Translations under genes and position numbers: made by a program
Part shown: one piece after another, positions 36,835 to 45,501 of the stretch
How the letters are laid out: every line of letters begins with the position of its first letter
Numbering within the stretch: the first letter of the stretch is position 1
Notes under the pieces: model-generated
What the model was told of the DNA's origin: nothing
Seen by the model: only the letters and a program-made list of their open reading frames with translations
The model's database searches: none
DNA from: an uncultured Bacteroidia bacterium
Lineage (GTDB): Bacteria > Bacteroidota > Bacteroidia > NS11-12g > UBA9320
DNA: 64,000 bases
NCBI GenBank assembly: GCA_943787465.1
Contig: CALSMN010000005.1
Coordinates: forward strand, 1-64,000
Direction of reading: 5' to 3'

Positions 36835-38489
36835 TGAATAATAATTCTCTTAACGATGTGTGTGTTGTCGCTTTTTAGTAAAACTAAATAAACACCATTG
36901 GGCAAATGTGAGACACTAACTCTTTTACTAACTTCAATGTTTTGTATAAAATGACCATCAATCGTATGTAAGCTTAAAACAGCTTTGTTTCCTACAAAAT
37001 ATTCATTAAAGTCTACAAATAATTCATCATATACTGGGTTTGGATAAACAATCAAAGCATCAGAATTAGTTAGTTTTGTTACATTTCCTGTGGTAGATAC
37101 AGCAATATAGTCTTTTACTACTTTCGAATCAGTACCATATTCATTGGTGATATTAAGTGTGATTGAATAAAATCCAGCTACTGTAAATTTTATATCTAAT
37201 GTCTTTGAACTAAGGTCACCTTGTGAAATCTCATATGTTTGTGGATTTATTTCCCAAGTTCTACTAGTGACCTCTTGTCCTGAAGACAAGTCAGTTAGGG
37301 TTGTGAGTTCATTTACCAACAAACTAGTTTTAGAAGATTTAAAGTCCGCTACAGGTGCTAAATTATTTATTGTAATTTTTCGAATGACATGACTGTTTAT
37401 TAATTGACTATTTTCTGTAGCATATAAATTTCCCAAGTTGTCTGTGATTAAACCACTGAGTTCTGTAAAGGAGGCAGATTTTCCAGACCCATCTATTATT
37501 TCAAAATTATCAATATTACCTGCAAAAGTACTTACCTTATTATTGGCTTCGTCAATCGCACGAATAGTATTCTGATCAGCTACATATACAATCCCATTTA
37601 CCACAGCTATTCCCTTTGGGGATTTAAAACGAGCATCTGATAGTGTGCCATCCACTTGTCTTGAATCTGATCCATTTGTTGGACCAGCTAGAGTAGAAGT
37701 TTCACCCGAATAAATATTAATTTTACGTATGTTAGTATTCCAAGGATCAGAAACCACAATATGATTATCATTATAAATGGCAACTCCCCATGGAGCTCCA
37801 AAACGTGCATCAGTGGATTTCCCGTCTGAGAAACCCTCAGATAATGCTTTACCAGATAGAGTAGAAACATCACCTGTAGGTGATATTTTTCGAATAGTCA
37901 TGTTGTCGTAATCAGTTACATAAAAGTATCCATCTATATCCATGGCAATACCCATCGGTTTGTTGAATCGGGCAGCGGTTGTTTTTCCATCAGTACTGCC
38001 GCTTGTTCCATAGCCAGGTAATCCTACAGTAGGATTTGCTCCTGCAAAAGTGGATACAACTTGTCCATTTCCCAGATTAACATATTTGGCTATTTTCCTA
38101 ATACAGTGATTGTCAACATCGGCAACATAAACATTCCCATCACTATCGCAAACCATTCCGCATGGATTTCTAAATGTAGTTTGAGTACCTGTACCATTTT
38201 TGTACCCTTCCGCAAAGGAAGGTTTTTGAAGACTTCCAGCGCGTATATGCACTTTATTGTTGTTTATTAATCGAATTTTATTTTTTTCAGAGATATACAT
38301 ATTTCCTGACGAATCAATGCATATCCCTTCCGGAGAGCTAAAGTAGGAAGATAATAAATCTAAATTGGATGATGACTCATAATATGTTTCGTAATCGTCA
38401 TGAGGCTTACCGGCATAGGTTACAACGCTTTGAGCAATTGTCGAAGACCAAAAAAATACAGTTAATAAGGATAAAATTAGTTTATTCAT
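36825..38489 (-). CDS. Secreted NHL-repeat/PKD protein with T9SS sorting domain
   Basis: A 554-residue exported protein. Signal peptide ends STIAQ. About six NHL-type beta-propeller blades follow (SPEGICIDSSGNMYISE, NPCGMVCDSDGNVYVAD, KPMGIAMDIDGYFYVTD and so on) at about residues 20-360, then a PKD-like domain (about 385-465) and a type A T9SS sorting domain (LIVYPNPVYDELFVDF through THIVKRIIIHHK). It is expected at the cell surface or outside. Its ATG overlaps the purC stop (TAATG), so the two are translationally coupled, which is an unusual neighbour for a surface protein. Confidence 0.9.
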   Translation of the reverse strand: MNKLILSLLTVFFWSSTIAQSVVTYAGKPHDDYETYYESSSNLDLLSSYFSSPEGICIDSSGNMYISEKNKIRLINNNKVHIRAGSLQKPSFAEGYKNGTGTQTTFRNPCGMVCDSDGNVYVADVDNHCIRKIAKYVNLGNGQVVSTFAGANPTVGLPGYGTSGSTDGKTTAARFNKPMGIAMDIDGYFYVTDYDNMTIRKISPTGDVSTLSGKALSEGFSDGKSTDARFGAPWGVAIYNDNHIVVSDPWNTNIRKINIYSGETSTLAGPTNGSDSRQVDGTLSDARFKSPKGIAVVNGIVYVADQNTIRAIDEANNKVSTFAGNIDNFEIIDGSGKSASFTELSGLITDNLGNLYATENSQLINSHVIRKITINNLAPVADFKSSKTSLLVNELTTLTDLSSGQEVTSRTWEINPQTYEISQGDLSSKTLDIKFTVAGFYSITLNITNEYGTDSKVVKDYIAVSTTGNVTKLTNSDALIVYPNPVYDELFVDFNEYFVGNKAVLSLHTIDGHFIQNIEVSKRVSVSHLPNGVYLVLLKSDNTHIVKRIIIHHK

Positions 38490-39454
38490 TAGGACACAAG
38501 GGTTTCTAAAAATTCGTTAACTCTGTTTTCAATAATTTGTGAAATATTGTGATAATCTCGTTTAATAAATTTGTTTCCAGTAATATTTTCAAATAACTCG
38601 ATGTAGCGTTGTGTAATATTATGAATAAATTCATCGGGCATTTGAGGCATTACTTGACCATCTAATCCCTGAAACTCATGAGCAATGAGCCATTGTCTTA
38701 CAAATTCTTTGGATAGTTGCTTCTGTTGTTGATCTTTAGATTGAATGGTTTCATAGTCTTTATTATAAAAATAACGAGAAGAATCAGGAGTATGAATTTC
38801 ATCGATAAGCATTATTTGATTTTTGTATTTACCAAATTCATATTTGGTATCTACAAGGATTAACCCTTGATTGAGGGCATGCTTAGATCCAAAATCATAT
38901 AGTTTAAATGCATATTTTTCTAATAGATCTAATTCACTTTTTTTGATGATTTTCTGATTGATTATTTCATCTTTACTAATATCTAAATCATGACCATTTT
39001 CAGCTTTAGTAGAGGGAGTTAGGATGGGGGTTGGTAATTTATCATTTTCTTTAAGACCTTCAGGCAATGAAACACCACAAATTTCACGTTTTCCGGATTT
39101 GTATTCTCTCCATGCATGCCCGGCAAGATATCCTCGAATCACAAATTCAACGGGGTAGGGTACACACTTATATCCTACAGTTACATGTGGATCAATTTCT
39201 TTAATTTTCCAATTGGGTACAATAGTTTTAGTATCGTCTAAAAATTTAGATGCTATTTGATTCAAAACCTGACCTTTATATGGAATTGGACTTGGAAGAA
39301 CATGATCAAATGCAGAAATACGATCAGAAGCAATCATAACAACATAGTCGTCACCTATGGTGTATACATCTCTAACTTTACCCCGACTAAAATCGACTTG
39401 GTTCTTAAGAAAAAAATTAGTGGACAATAAAGTGTCAGTTGGAGGGTGATTCAT
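38489..39454 (-). CDS. purC: Phosphoribosylaminoimidazole-succinocarboxamide synthase
   Basis: SAICAR synthetase: joins CAIR and aspartate with ATP in purine synthesis. At 321 residues it is the longer form. Motifs: FSRGKVRDVYTIGDDYVVMIASDRISAFD at the N-terminus, PVEFVIRGYLAGHAWREYKSG, GLILVDTKYEFG and MLIDEIHTPDSSRYF. It has a -7 box 13 nt upstream and is coupled at its 3' end to the NHL-repeat gene. Confidence 0.97.
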   Translation of the reverse strand: MNHPPTDTLLSTNFFLKNQVDFSRGKVRDVYTIGDDYVVMIASDRISAFDHVLPSPIPYKGQVLNQIASKFLDDTKTIVPNWKIKEIDPHVTVGYKCVPYPVEFVIRGYLAGHAWREYKSGKREICGVSLPEGLKENDKLPTPILTPSTKAENGHDLDISKDEIINQKIIKKSELDLLEKYAFKLYDFGSKHALNQGLILVDTKYEFGKYKNQIMLIDEIHTPDSSRYFYNKDYETIQSKDQQQKQLSKEFVRQWLIAHEFQGLDGQVMPQMPDEFIHNITQRYIELFENITGNKFIKRDYHNISQIIENRVNEFLETLVS

Positions 39455-39467
39455 TTTAATATAATTT

Positions 39468-39475
39468 CAAAATTA
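39468..39475 (-). promoter_or_regulatory. -7 box for purC
   Basis: Minus strand TAATTTTG, a full TAnnTTTG match, ending 13 nt before the purC ATG. It indicates that purC is transcribed separately from the upstream acyl-CoA reductase gene. Confidence 0.5.
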
Positions 39476-39511
39476 AAAATTTGTAGGATATCAGCTATTA
39501 CTATCATTCGT

Positions 39512-40516
39512 TTACACTGTTGATAAAAAATCTAAGGTATTTATATTGTCTGCAAATTGCTTTAAATCAGGCCATTGTGTTTGACCAAAAGCAACTGTGT
39601 TTGTGGAAGAATAATTCCCTACTACGCATTGAATTTGTTCTTTATTTTGTTCAATAAAGTCAGATATTTCCTGCGAAGATTGATATTCATCGTAATGAAC
39701 ACAAGCTAAAGGTGCATGGATATTTAGTTGTTTTTTAAATAATAAAAATCCAGTGTCTAGGTGTTTCTCACTATTCATCAGTAATAATGCTCGGTGATAG
39801 GTGTAATTATTAGCATATTTATTATGATTAATGAGGTCTTTATAATCCATAACCTCATCTAATAATTTTTCAATAGTAAAACCTTTTGGGATATAAATTT
39901 GGCTAACATTTCTGCAACCTAATCCAAAATAAGTAAGGATATCACTTGCTAATAATTTTAAATCATCTGTGGATTCGGATCCATCTAAGACAGCTATTGA
40001 TTTTCTATTTTTTCTTAACAAACTTGGCATATGTTTGAAATAAGTCTCAAAATAACGATAGGAGTTATTATTTCCGGTCGCGATTACCGCATCACTATTT
40101 TTTAGTCTATCTACATATTGAATTCTATTAACTAAACGGGGCTCTATTTCGATCAACAGGTTTGTGAGAACTGGTATTACATGTTTATCATCACTGGATT
40201 GTTTTATTTGAAGAATGTGTCCCATGAGAAGAGTACACAATAAGTCGTGAAAGCCAACCATAGGTATATTTCCAGCCATGATTATACCAATTTTTTTTGG
40301 GTTTCTAGTTGGCGTATAGTCGATTAAAAAATCATTTAAAGATTCTTCAGAAAGTAAATTTTTCCAATGAAGTAAGCTTTTCCAATAATTTTCAATAGTT
40401 AACCAATTATTATTGACATAGCTCTGTCTAATCGCATGTTCTATTTCCAAATTTGTAGGAGATATTCTGGAAGATAACTCCGAAAAAATATGAATAAGTT
40501 CCTTTTTGGAAAACAT
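39512..40516 (-). CDS. LuxC-type acyl-CoA reductase
   Basis: A 334-residue member of the LuxC/acyl-CoA reductase family (aldehyde dehydrogenase-like), reducing acyl-CoA to aldehyde with NAD(P)H. Seen are KIGIIMAGNIPMVGFHDLLC (cofactor region), SDAVIATGNNNSYRYF, and FGLGCRNVSQIYIP with the catalytic Cys near residue 200. The Bacteroidota members are usually present without other lux genes, as here, so luminescence is not implied. Its start is 136 bp from the divergent ruvX gene. Confidence 0.88.
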   Translation of the reverse strand: MFSKKELIHIFSELSSRISPTNLEIEHAIRQSYVNNNWLTIENYWKSLLHWKNLLSEESLNDFLIDYTPTRNPKKIGIIMAGNIPMVGFHDLLCTLLMGHILQIKQSSDDKHVIPVLTNLLIEIEPRLVNRIQYVDRLKNSDAVIATGNNNSYRYFETYFKHMPSLLRKNRKSIAVLDGSESTDDLKLLASDILTYFGLGCRNVSQIYIPKGFTIEKLLDEVMDYKDLINHNKYANNYTYHRALLLMNSEKHLDTGFLLFKKQLNIHAPLACVHYDEYQSSQEISDFIEQNKEQIQCVVGNYSSTNTVAFGQTQWPDLKQFADNINTLDFLSTV

Positions 40517-40651
40517 TAAACAAATTTTATTTTATTAGTTTAGAAAAAAACAGATGTGTCCATTTGTTTACCACCATATAATCTACATTATTGAATTAGT
40601 TGAAGTGCATATGTTAAAATAATTATCTTCGAATTATAAATCATTAAAAAT

Positions 40652-41062
40652 TTGTCACGCATACTTGCACTTGATTATGGGGGGAAAAGAACCGGAATAG
40701 CTTCTACAGACCCTTTACAAATAATTGCTTCTCCATTGATTACGGTTGAGACAAAAGATCTATTGGAATATTTAAGCAATTATATAACAAAAGAAGAGGT
40801 AAGCGATATTGTGGTTGGGCAACCAACTCGTCATGACGGAAGTTATTCAACCATAGAGGAACAAATTTTGGTTTTCATTGAACGTTTTAGTAAATCATTC
40901 CCATACATAACCATTCACCGAATCAATGAAATGTATACTTCTAAAGATGCAATGAAGGCTTTAATTGCAAGTGGAATGAAAAAGAAACAACGCATGAACA
41001 AGAAATTATTGGATAGCACAGCTGCAACCCTAATTTTGCAAGAATTTTTATACCACAAATGA
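40652..41062 (+). CDS. ruvX: RuvX/YqgF Holliday-junction resolvase-like protein
   Basis: A 136-residue RNase H-fold protein: RILALDYGGKRTGIASTD supplies the first Asp, DIVVGQPTRHDG the second region, and LDSTAATLILQEFL the C-terminal Asp. Members of the family act on 16S rRNA 5' ends and perhaps junctions. The start is TTG; no ATG precedes the first conserved strand. It opens a tight run of genes: def begins inside its stop (ATGA). Confidence 0.93.
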   Translation: MSRILALDYGGKRTGIASTDPLQIIASPLITVETKDLLEYLSNYITKEEVSDIVVGQPTRHDGSYSTIEEQILVFIERFSKSFPYITIHRINEMYTSKDAMKALIASGMKKKQRMNKKLLDSTAATLILQEFLYHK

Positions 41063-41613
41063 TTTATCCAATACGAGCTTATGGTGATCCAATTTTAAGG
41101 GCTAAATGTCAGACAATTGATGTTTTTGATGGAGAACTAAATCAACTTATTGACGCGATGTATCAAACAATGGATGCTAGTGATGGTGTTGGTTTAGCTG
41201 CACCACAAATTGGAAAATCAATCCGTTTATTTATGATTGATTCAACTCATTTTTCAGAGAACAAATCAGAAGGTATACGTCAGGTATTCATTAACCCAGA
41301 AATCATAAGAGAATCGGGAGATGAATGGGCATTTGAAGAGGGATGTTTAAGCATACCTGAAATAAGAGAGGATGTTTATCGTAAACCGTCTATTCTGATG
41401 AAATATCAGACCCCTGAAGGAACAATAAGAGAAGAAGAATTCAATGGAATGACTGCTCGTGTAATTCAGCATGAGTATGATCATATCGAGGGCGTTTTAT
41501 TTATTGATCACATTTCAGCTTTTAAACGACAACTTTTGAAAGGAAAGCTAAACAACATAAGCCGGGGAAAAGTCAATGTACGTTACCGGATGAAGTTTCC
41601 AAAAAGAGGATAA
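41059..41613 (+). CDS. def: Peptide deformylase
   Basis: A 184-residue metal enzyme that removes the formyl group from new proteins. All three motifs are present: GVGLAAPQIG (about residue 43), EEGCLSIP (about residue 97, Cys metal ligand), and QHEYDHIEG (about residue 140, HExxH). It overlaps ruvX by 4 bp and the ubiA-like gene by one base. Confidence 0.97.
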   Translation: MIYPIRAYGDPILRAKCQTIDVFDGELNQLIDAMYQTMDASDGVGLAAPQIGKSIRLFMIDSTHFSENKSEGIRQVFINPEIIRESGDEWAFEEGCLSIPEIREDVYRKPSILMKYQTPEGTIREEEFNGMTARVIQHEYDHIEGVLFIDHISAFKRQLLKGKLNNISRGKVNVRYRMKFPKRG

Positions 41614-42467
41614 TGCGCTCATACATTAAAATATATAGACCTATGAATATTTTTTTTATAGGGGCTTCACAATTATTTTGTGCGTATTATTTAGATCGTT
41701 TTGCTTCGCTATCCACATTATTAAATACGAGATTTTATTGGGTTTCTATCGGTACAATAGCTTGTGCATCATTTGGTTACTGGATCAATGATTTTTTTGA
41801 TAAAGAAAGAGATCTTATTAATAATAAGCAGTCCTATTTACATTTTTTACCCAAAGGTCTGGTAATTTTACATTTGATTTTTTTTGCACTTATTGGTTTG
41901 GTCTCAGGATATTTTTTAGAAATCAGGTTTTTGCTTCTTAATATTTTAACCTTATTTATTTTGCTCATATACAGTTGGAGGTTGAAGGATTTTTTATTTG
42001 TAGGTAATATATTCATCGCATTATTGAGTTTCTTGAGTATTTATTCTATCTCTTTTATATCCCCTTCAATAGATCCATTTCTATTGTATCATTACAGTAT
42101 TTTTTCGGGTTTAATTATTTTATGTAGAGAAATTATTAAAGACGCTGAAGATATAGAGGGAGATAGAGCTACAAATAGCTATACAGTTCCAATTTTGATA
42201 GGCATCAAAAAGACCAATATACTGGTTTATATTATCCTTTTACTATCCATATCGTTGTTAATATTCTCCTATTATTATCAGTCATTTTATTTTCAAGGAT
42301 ATCTGAAATATATTTTTACATCTTACATTGTTTTATTTGTTCTAATTCCGCTATACAAGGTTACACTAGATGTGAAATTTGCCAAAAATTCGCTTGACTA
42401 TTCTAAATTGAGTACAATTCTTAAATATGTAATTTTTACTGGTATTTTATCGGTTCTATTTTTTTAG
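41613..42467 (+). CDS. UbiA family prenyltransferase
   Basis: A 284-residue membrane protein with about eight TM segments and both Asp-rich motifs: NDFFDKERD (near residue 68) and DAEDIEGD (near residue 178), which bind prenyl diphosphate through Mg. It resembles the geranylgeranylglycerol-phosphate synthase-like members of UbiA found in Bacteroidota, but the acceptor cannot be fixed. Its start shares a base with the def stop. Confidence 0.85.
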   Translation: MRSYIKIYRPMNIFFIGASQLFCAYYLDRFASLSTLLNTRFYWVSIGTIACASFGYWINDFFDKERDLINNKQSYLHFLPKGLVILHLIFFALIGLVSGYFLEIRFLLLNILTLFILLIYSWRLKDFLFVGNIFIALLSFLSIYSISFISPSIDPFLLYHYSIFSGLIILCREIIKDAEDIEGDRATNSYTVPILIGIKKTNILVYIILLLSISLLIFSYYYQSFYFQGYLKYIFTSYIVLFVLIPLYKVTLDVKFAKNSLDYSKLSTILKYVIFTGILSVLFF

Positions 42468-42473
42468 ATAATT

Positions 42474-43043
42474 ATGAAAATACTCCTCGGCTCTCAATCT
42501 CCTAGAAGAAAAAAATTACTTGAACAGTTAGATATTCAATTTAAAACAGTAACTATCGAATGTGAAGAAAATTACCCAAATGCTATTAATCCAAGAGATG
42601 TAGCTGCGTATTTATCCAAAAAAAAATCGATATCTTACTCCGATTTGAATAAAGATGAACTATTAATTACAGCTGACACCGTAGTTATCATTCAAAATGA
42701 AATATTAAATAAACCCAAAGATTATAATGAGGCTAAAGAGATGTTGGAAAAATTAAGTGATAAAACACATGAGGTATATACTGGAGTCACCCTTCGATCA
42801 CTAGCAAAGCAGTCAACATTTTCAGTTCAAACTTATGTAGAACTAAATGAACTTAGTGATAAGGATATTAATTACTACATTTCAAATTTTCATCCCTTTG
42901 ATAAAGCAGGTAGTTATGGTATTCAAGATTGGATTGGCTTAAGCCATATATCTTCTATTAAAGGTTGTTATTACAATGTAATGGGTTTACCTACAAGTAT
43001 GCTATATAAACGTTTAAAAAACATTCTTGGGCGTGATGTTTAG
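42474..43043 (+). CDS. maf: Maf-like nucleoside triphosphate pyrophosphatase
   Basis: A 189-residue Maf protein: ILLGSQSPRRKKLLEQL at the N-terminus, TADTVVIIQNEILNKPKDYNEA and HEVYTGVTL in the middle, KAGSYGIQDWIG at the C-terminus. Maf proteins hydrolyse dTTP/UTP or modified nucleotides and are linked to septum control. It is seven bases behind the ubiA-like gene, and the next gene starts inside its end. Confidence 0.95.
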   Translation: MKILLGSQSPRRKKLLEQLDIQFKTVTIECEENYPNAINPRDVAAYLSKKKSISYSDLNKDELLITADTVVIIQNEILNKPKDYNEAKEMLEKLSDKTHEVYTGVTLRSLAKQSTFSVQTYVELNELSDKDINYYISNFHPFDKAGSYGIQDWIGLSHISSIKGCYYNVMGLPTSMLYKRLKNILGRDV

Positions 43044-43527
43044 ATTCATATTATTTTTTATTCTTGGTGTGTTATCATACCCCATATGTGCTCAGAATGG
43101 TAAACCATCGTTCTCCATATTAGGTGGATATGAGATAAATTATTTTGGAAAAAATGGATTAATTCACCTTCGTTTTGAACATAAAAATAATATTCTTGAA
43201 TTTGGTACAAACTATAATTTCTCTGATGGATTTTCTAATAATCCAGTTCTAGGTATCGGTATTTATTATGGTTACAAACTTGCAGAGAAAAATAAATGGT
43301 CTGCTGAATTAGGAATAGAATATCGACGTCAAAAACCATTACGAATTGTTAATATTCAAACCATTTGTTATACTTCATCCGTGGTTTATTCAATTAATGA
43401 AAATTGGAGAGCTATTTCTAGAATTGGTTACGGTGTCGCTACAGAAAGATCAGCTTCAGCTGGAAGTTTTGATCAGTTCAATAATATTACTGGTTCTGTT
43501 TCAATACTATGCGCTTATATATTTTAG
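43036..43527 (+). CDS. Small predicted outer-membrane beta-barrel protein
   Basis: The ATG at 43036 begins a signal peptide (FRFILFFILGVLSYPICAQ); the track's TTG at 43027 would add three residues. About 163 residues. The mature part has regularly alternating strands (YFGKNGLIHLRFEHKN, NILEFGTNYNFSDG, RAISRIGYGVATE) and ends in the aromatic strand SILCAYIF, consistent with an eight-stranded barrel. Function unknown. It overlaps maf by 8 bp and the GDPD-like gene by 19 bp. Confidence 0.6.
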   Translation: MFRFILFFILGVLSYPICAQNGKPSFSILGGYEINYFGKNGLIHLRFEHKNNILEFGTNYNFSDGFSNNPVLGIGIYYGYKLAEKNKWSAELGIEYRRQKPLRIVNIQTICYTSSVVYSINENWRAISRIGYGVATERSASAGSFDQFNNITGSVSILCAYIF

Positions 43528-44330
43528 TCATTATATCAAGTCTAATAGGATGTCATTCAGAGGATATTAATCCAAACGATGTGTTGATTTTGGGACATGG
43601 TGGATTAGGGTTTGATAATTTAAGTGGTCAATTTGCTCCCAATTCAGTTCCCAGTATTTCTAAAGCTCTTGATTATTATGATTTAGATGGGGTAGAAGTT
43701 GATATACAATTTACAAGAGATGGCGAATTAATGGTATATCATGATACGTATCTTGAAAATTCTACTCAATGTAAAGGTCGGGTTAATTGGCTTTTGATGG
43801 AAGAAATATCATCTTGTTATTTTAGAAAACAATTTTCGAATGAGTACAATCATGGAATTATTACCTTGGATAGTTTGATATATTGTATCAACACTCAATG
43901 GAGTGATAAATATTTCAGTTTTAATGTTAAAGATAATTTTGACGTCCCATATAGAATGGATTCATTGGGAGGATTACTTCACGAAAAATTACAAAAACTG
44001 AATTCATTGGATAAAATTTCTGTTGAATGCAATGATGCTAATTTACTTTATGCTTTAAATAGACGAAACAAGTATAACTGTTTTCTAATATCTGATATGG
44101 ACAGTATTGGCGTAGGTGATGTCATGCGCTTCAAGCTGAAGGGAATAGTTACCCGTTTTGATAAAACCAATGAACGTAGAATGCAGCAGCTAGTTGATAG
44201 TTCTAAGCAAATTATGCTATATGGATTCAAAAAAACTAGCGATTACAGAAAAATTGACTTTGAATATGTGAATGCAATTCAAACGGATAATCCTATCTTT
44301 TCTCTAAATTATCTTAGAAATAGTAGATAG
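43509..44330 (+). CDS. GDPD-like lipoprotein with altered active site
   Basis: A 273-residue lipoprotein (signal ending LIGC) with the glycerophosphodiester phosphodiesterase fold: GVEVDIQFTRDGELMVYHD matches the E.D...T.D......HD metal and catalytic region. The first motif, normally HRG...PENT, is here HGGLGF...APNS, so the Arg and the metal-binding Glu are missing. It could hydrolyse a related substrate or be inactive. It is the last gene of the ruvX run and abuts the convergent ECF sigma gene. Confidence 0.75.
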   Translation: MRLYILVIISSLIGCHSEDINPNDVLILGHGGLGFDNLSGQFAPNSVPSISKALDYYDLDGVEVDIQFTRDGELMVYHDTYLENSTQCKGRVNWLLMEEISSCYFRKQFSNEYNHGIITLDSLIYCINTQWSDKYFSFNVKDNFDVPYRMDSLGGLLHEKLQKLNSLDKISVECNDANLLYALNRRNKYNCFLISDMDSIGVGDVMRFKLKGIVTRFDKTNERRMQQLVDSSKQIMLYGFKKTSDYRKIDFEYVNAIQTDNPIFSLNYLRNSR

Positions 44331-44331
44331 A

Positions 44332-44865
44332 TTAACTAGCTGAAAGTCCATACGTTTTTTCGTACTCAGCAAGTTGAGCTCTTAATCTTCTCCTAGCTAC
44401 AAATATTCTTGTTTTAATTGTACCAATGGGGATGCCAATTTTTTCAGCTATTTCATGATATTTATATCCCAAAGTGTTCATTTCAAATGTAATTCTTAAA
44501 TCATCAGGTAAGCTATCAATAGCATTAGATAAATCTTGTTTGATAAATTTAGACTCACCGTTGTTGTGGGCATTGAAAGTCTTGGCATGATCAATAATGA
44601 ACTGCTCATCTTGAGTGTCCATGAATGTATTTCTTTTCGTAATTCTTCGATAGTTGTTTATAAAACTGTTACGCATGATCGTAAAAAGCCATCCTTTTAA
44701 GTTAGTGCCTTCCTGGAATTTTTTGGAGTATATAATAGCCTTCAACAACGTTTCTTGAACCAAATCATTAGCATCCTCCGTATTTTGTGTAAGCTGTAAT
44801 GCATAATTTCGGAGTATGGGTTGTAATTTATGTAATTGCGCTTCAAAGGAATTGTTATTTTTCAT
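44332..44865 (-). CDS. ECF RNA polymerase sigma factor
   Basis: A 177-residue sigma-70 family ECF factor. Region 2 (about 10-80) includes DANDLVQETLLKAI and NLKGWLFTIMRNSFINNYRR; region 4 (about 115-170) has the helix-turn-helix LGYKYHEIAEKIGIPIGTIKTRIFVARRRLR. It closely matches the ECF type that is near-universal in Bacteroidota. No anti-sigma factor is adjacent, so its control is likely transcriptional or post-translational. A full-consensus -7 box lies upstream, so it is expected to be made by the main sigma factor. Confidence 0.95.
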   Translation of the reverse strand: MKNNNSFEAQLHKLQPILRNYALQLTQNTEDANDLVQETLLKAIIYSKKFQEGTNLKGWLFTIMRNSFINNYRRITKRNTFMDTQDEQFIIDHAKTFNAHNNGESKFIKQDLSNAIDSLPDDLRITFEMNTLGYKYHEIAEKIGIPIGTIKTRIFVARRRLRAQLAEYEKTYGLSAS

Positions 44866-44884
44866 TTTGTTTAACTTTATGATG

Positions 44885-44892
44885 CAAAAGTA
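44885..44892 (-). promoter_or_regulatory. -7 box for the ECF sigma gene
   Basis: Minus strand TACTTTTG, a full -7 match, ending 19 nt before the sigma-factor ATG. The remaining 200 bp up to the next gene are very AT-rich without clear elements. Confidence 0.6.
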
Positions 44893-45090
44893 AAACAGAA
44901 TTTAAGAAAAACTAATTTTTGTTTAAAATTTATTTTAAAAAGTTAGTCAAAAACATATATTGCTGATAATCAATTAAATAAATAAATAATTTGATAAAAA
45001 ATTATCCTTTTTAGAGTCATTTGTTAGCGTTTTAGTAAAAAATCATCAAAAAACATTAAACAAAAATTATTAATGCGATGTTTGTAAGGT

Positions 45091-45501
45091 ATGATTGTTT
45101 CCGCCATTCGTATTGAACGATTTAATTCAGCACATAGACTTAATAATCCCAACTGGAGTGAACAAAAAAATCATGATTTTTATGGGTTATGTAACAACAA
45201 AAATTTTCATGGACATAATTATACACTCCACGTAAAAGTTACAGGCGAAGTTGATCCGGAAAGTGGATACTTAATTGATTTAAAGCTACTAAAAAATATA
45301 ATTAGAGAAGAAGTTATAGATAAATTCGATCATAGGAATTTGAATTTAGATGTACCTGAGTTCAATACTTTAATACCAACTGCCGAGAATATAGCTTATG
45401 TGATATGGCATAAAATTTATAACAAGTTAGATTCAAACTTAGATCTTCATATTACACTTTACGAAACAGATAGAAACTTCATAGAATACAATGGAAAATA
45501 A
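45091..45501 (+). CDS. 6-pyruvoyl-tetrahydropterin synthase/QueD family
   Basis: A 136-residue T-fold enzyme. FYGLCNNKNFHGHNYTLHV carries the catalytic Cys and two of the Zn His; DHRNLNLDVPEF and PTAENIAYVIW complete the site. It acts on dihydroneopterin triphosphate from FolE, either as QueD (6-carboxytetrahydropterin, queuosine route) or as PTPS (biopterin route). The Cys-to-HGH spacing here is wider than the CxxxHGH typical of QueD, so the product is uncertain. folE overlaps its end by 11 bp, supporting a pathway pair. Confidence 0.85.
   Translation: MIVSAIRIERFNSAHRLNNPNWSEQKNHDFYGLCNNKNFHGHNYTLHVKVTGEVDPESGYLIDLKLLKNIIREEVIDKFDHRNLNLDVPEFNTLIPTAENIAYVIWHKIYNKLDSNLDLHITLYETDRNFIEYNGK

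Noticed and set aside
39512-40516. LuxC homologue as part of a bioluminescence operon
   Set aside because: No luxD, luxA, luxB or luxE homologues nearby; the reductase family is common in non-luminous Bacteroidota.
45018-45026. CATTTGTTA near the ECF sigma/PTPS intergenic region as a second XRE operator half-site
   Set aside because: Only one 9-base half-site in an AT-rich interval; this would be expected by chance about once or twice in the window.
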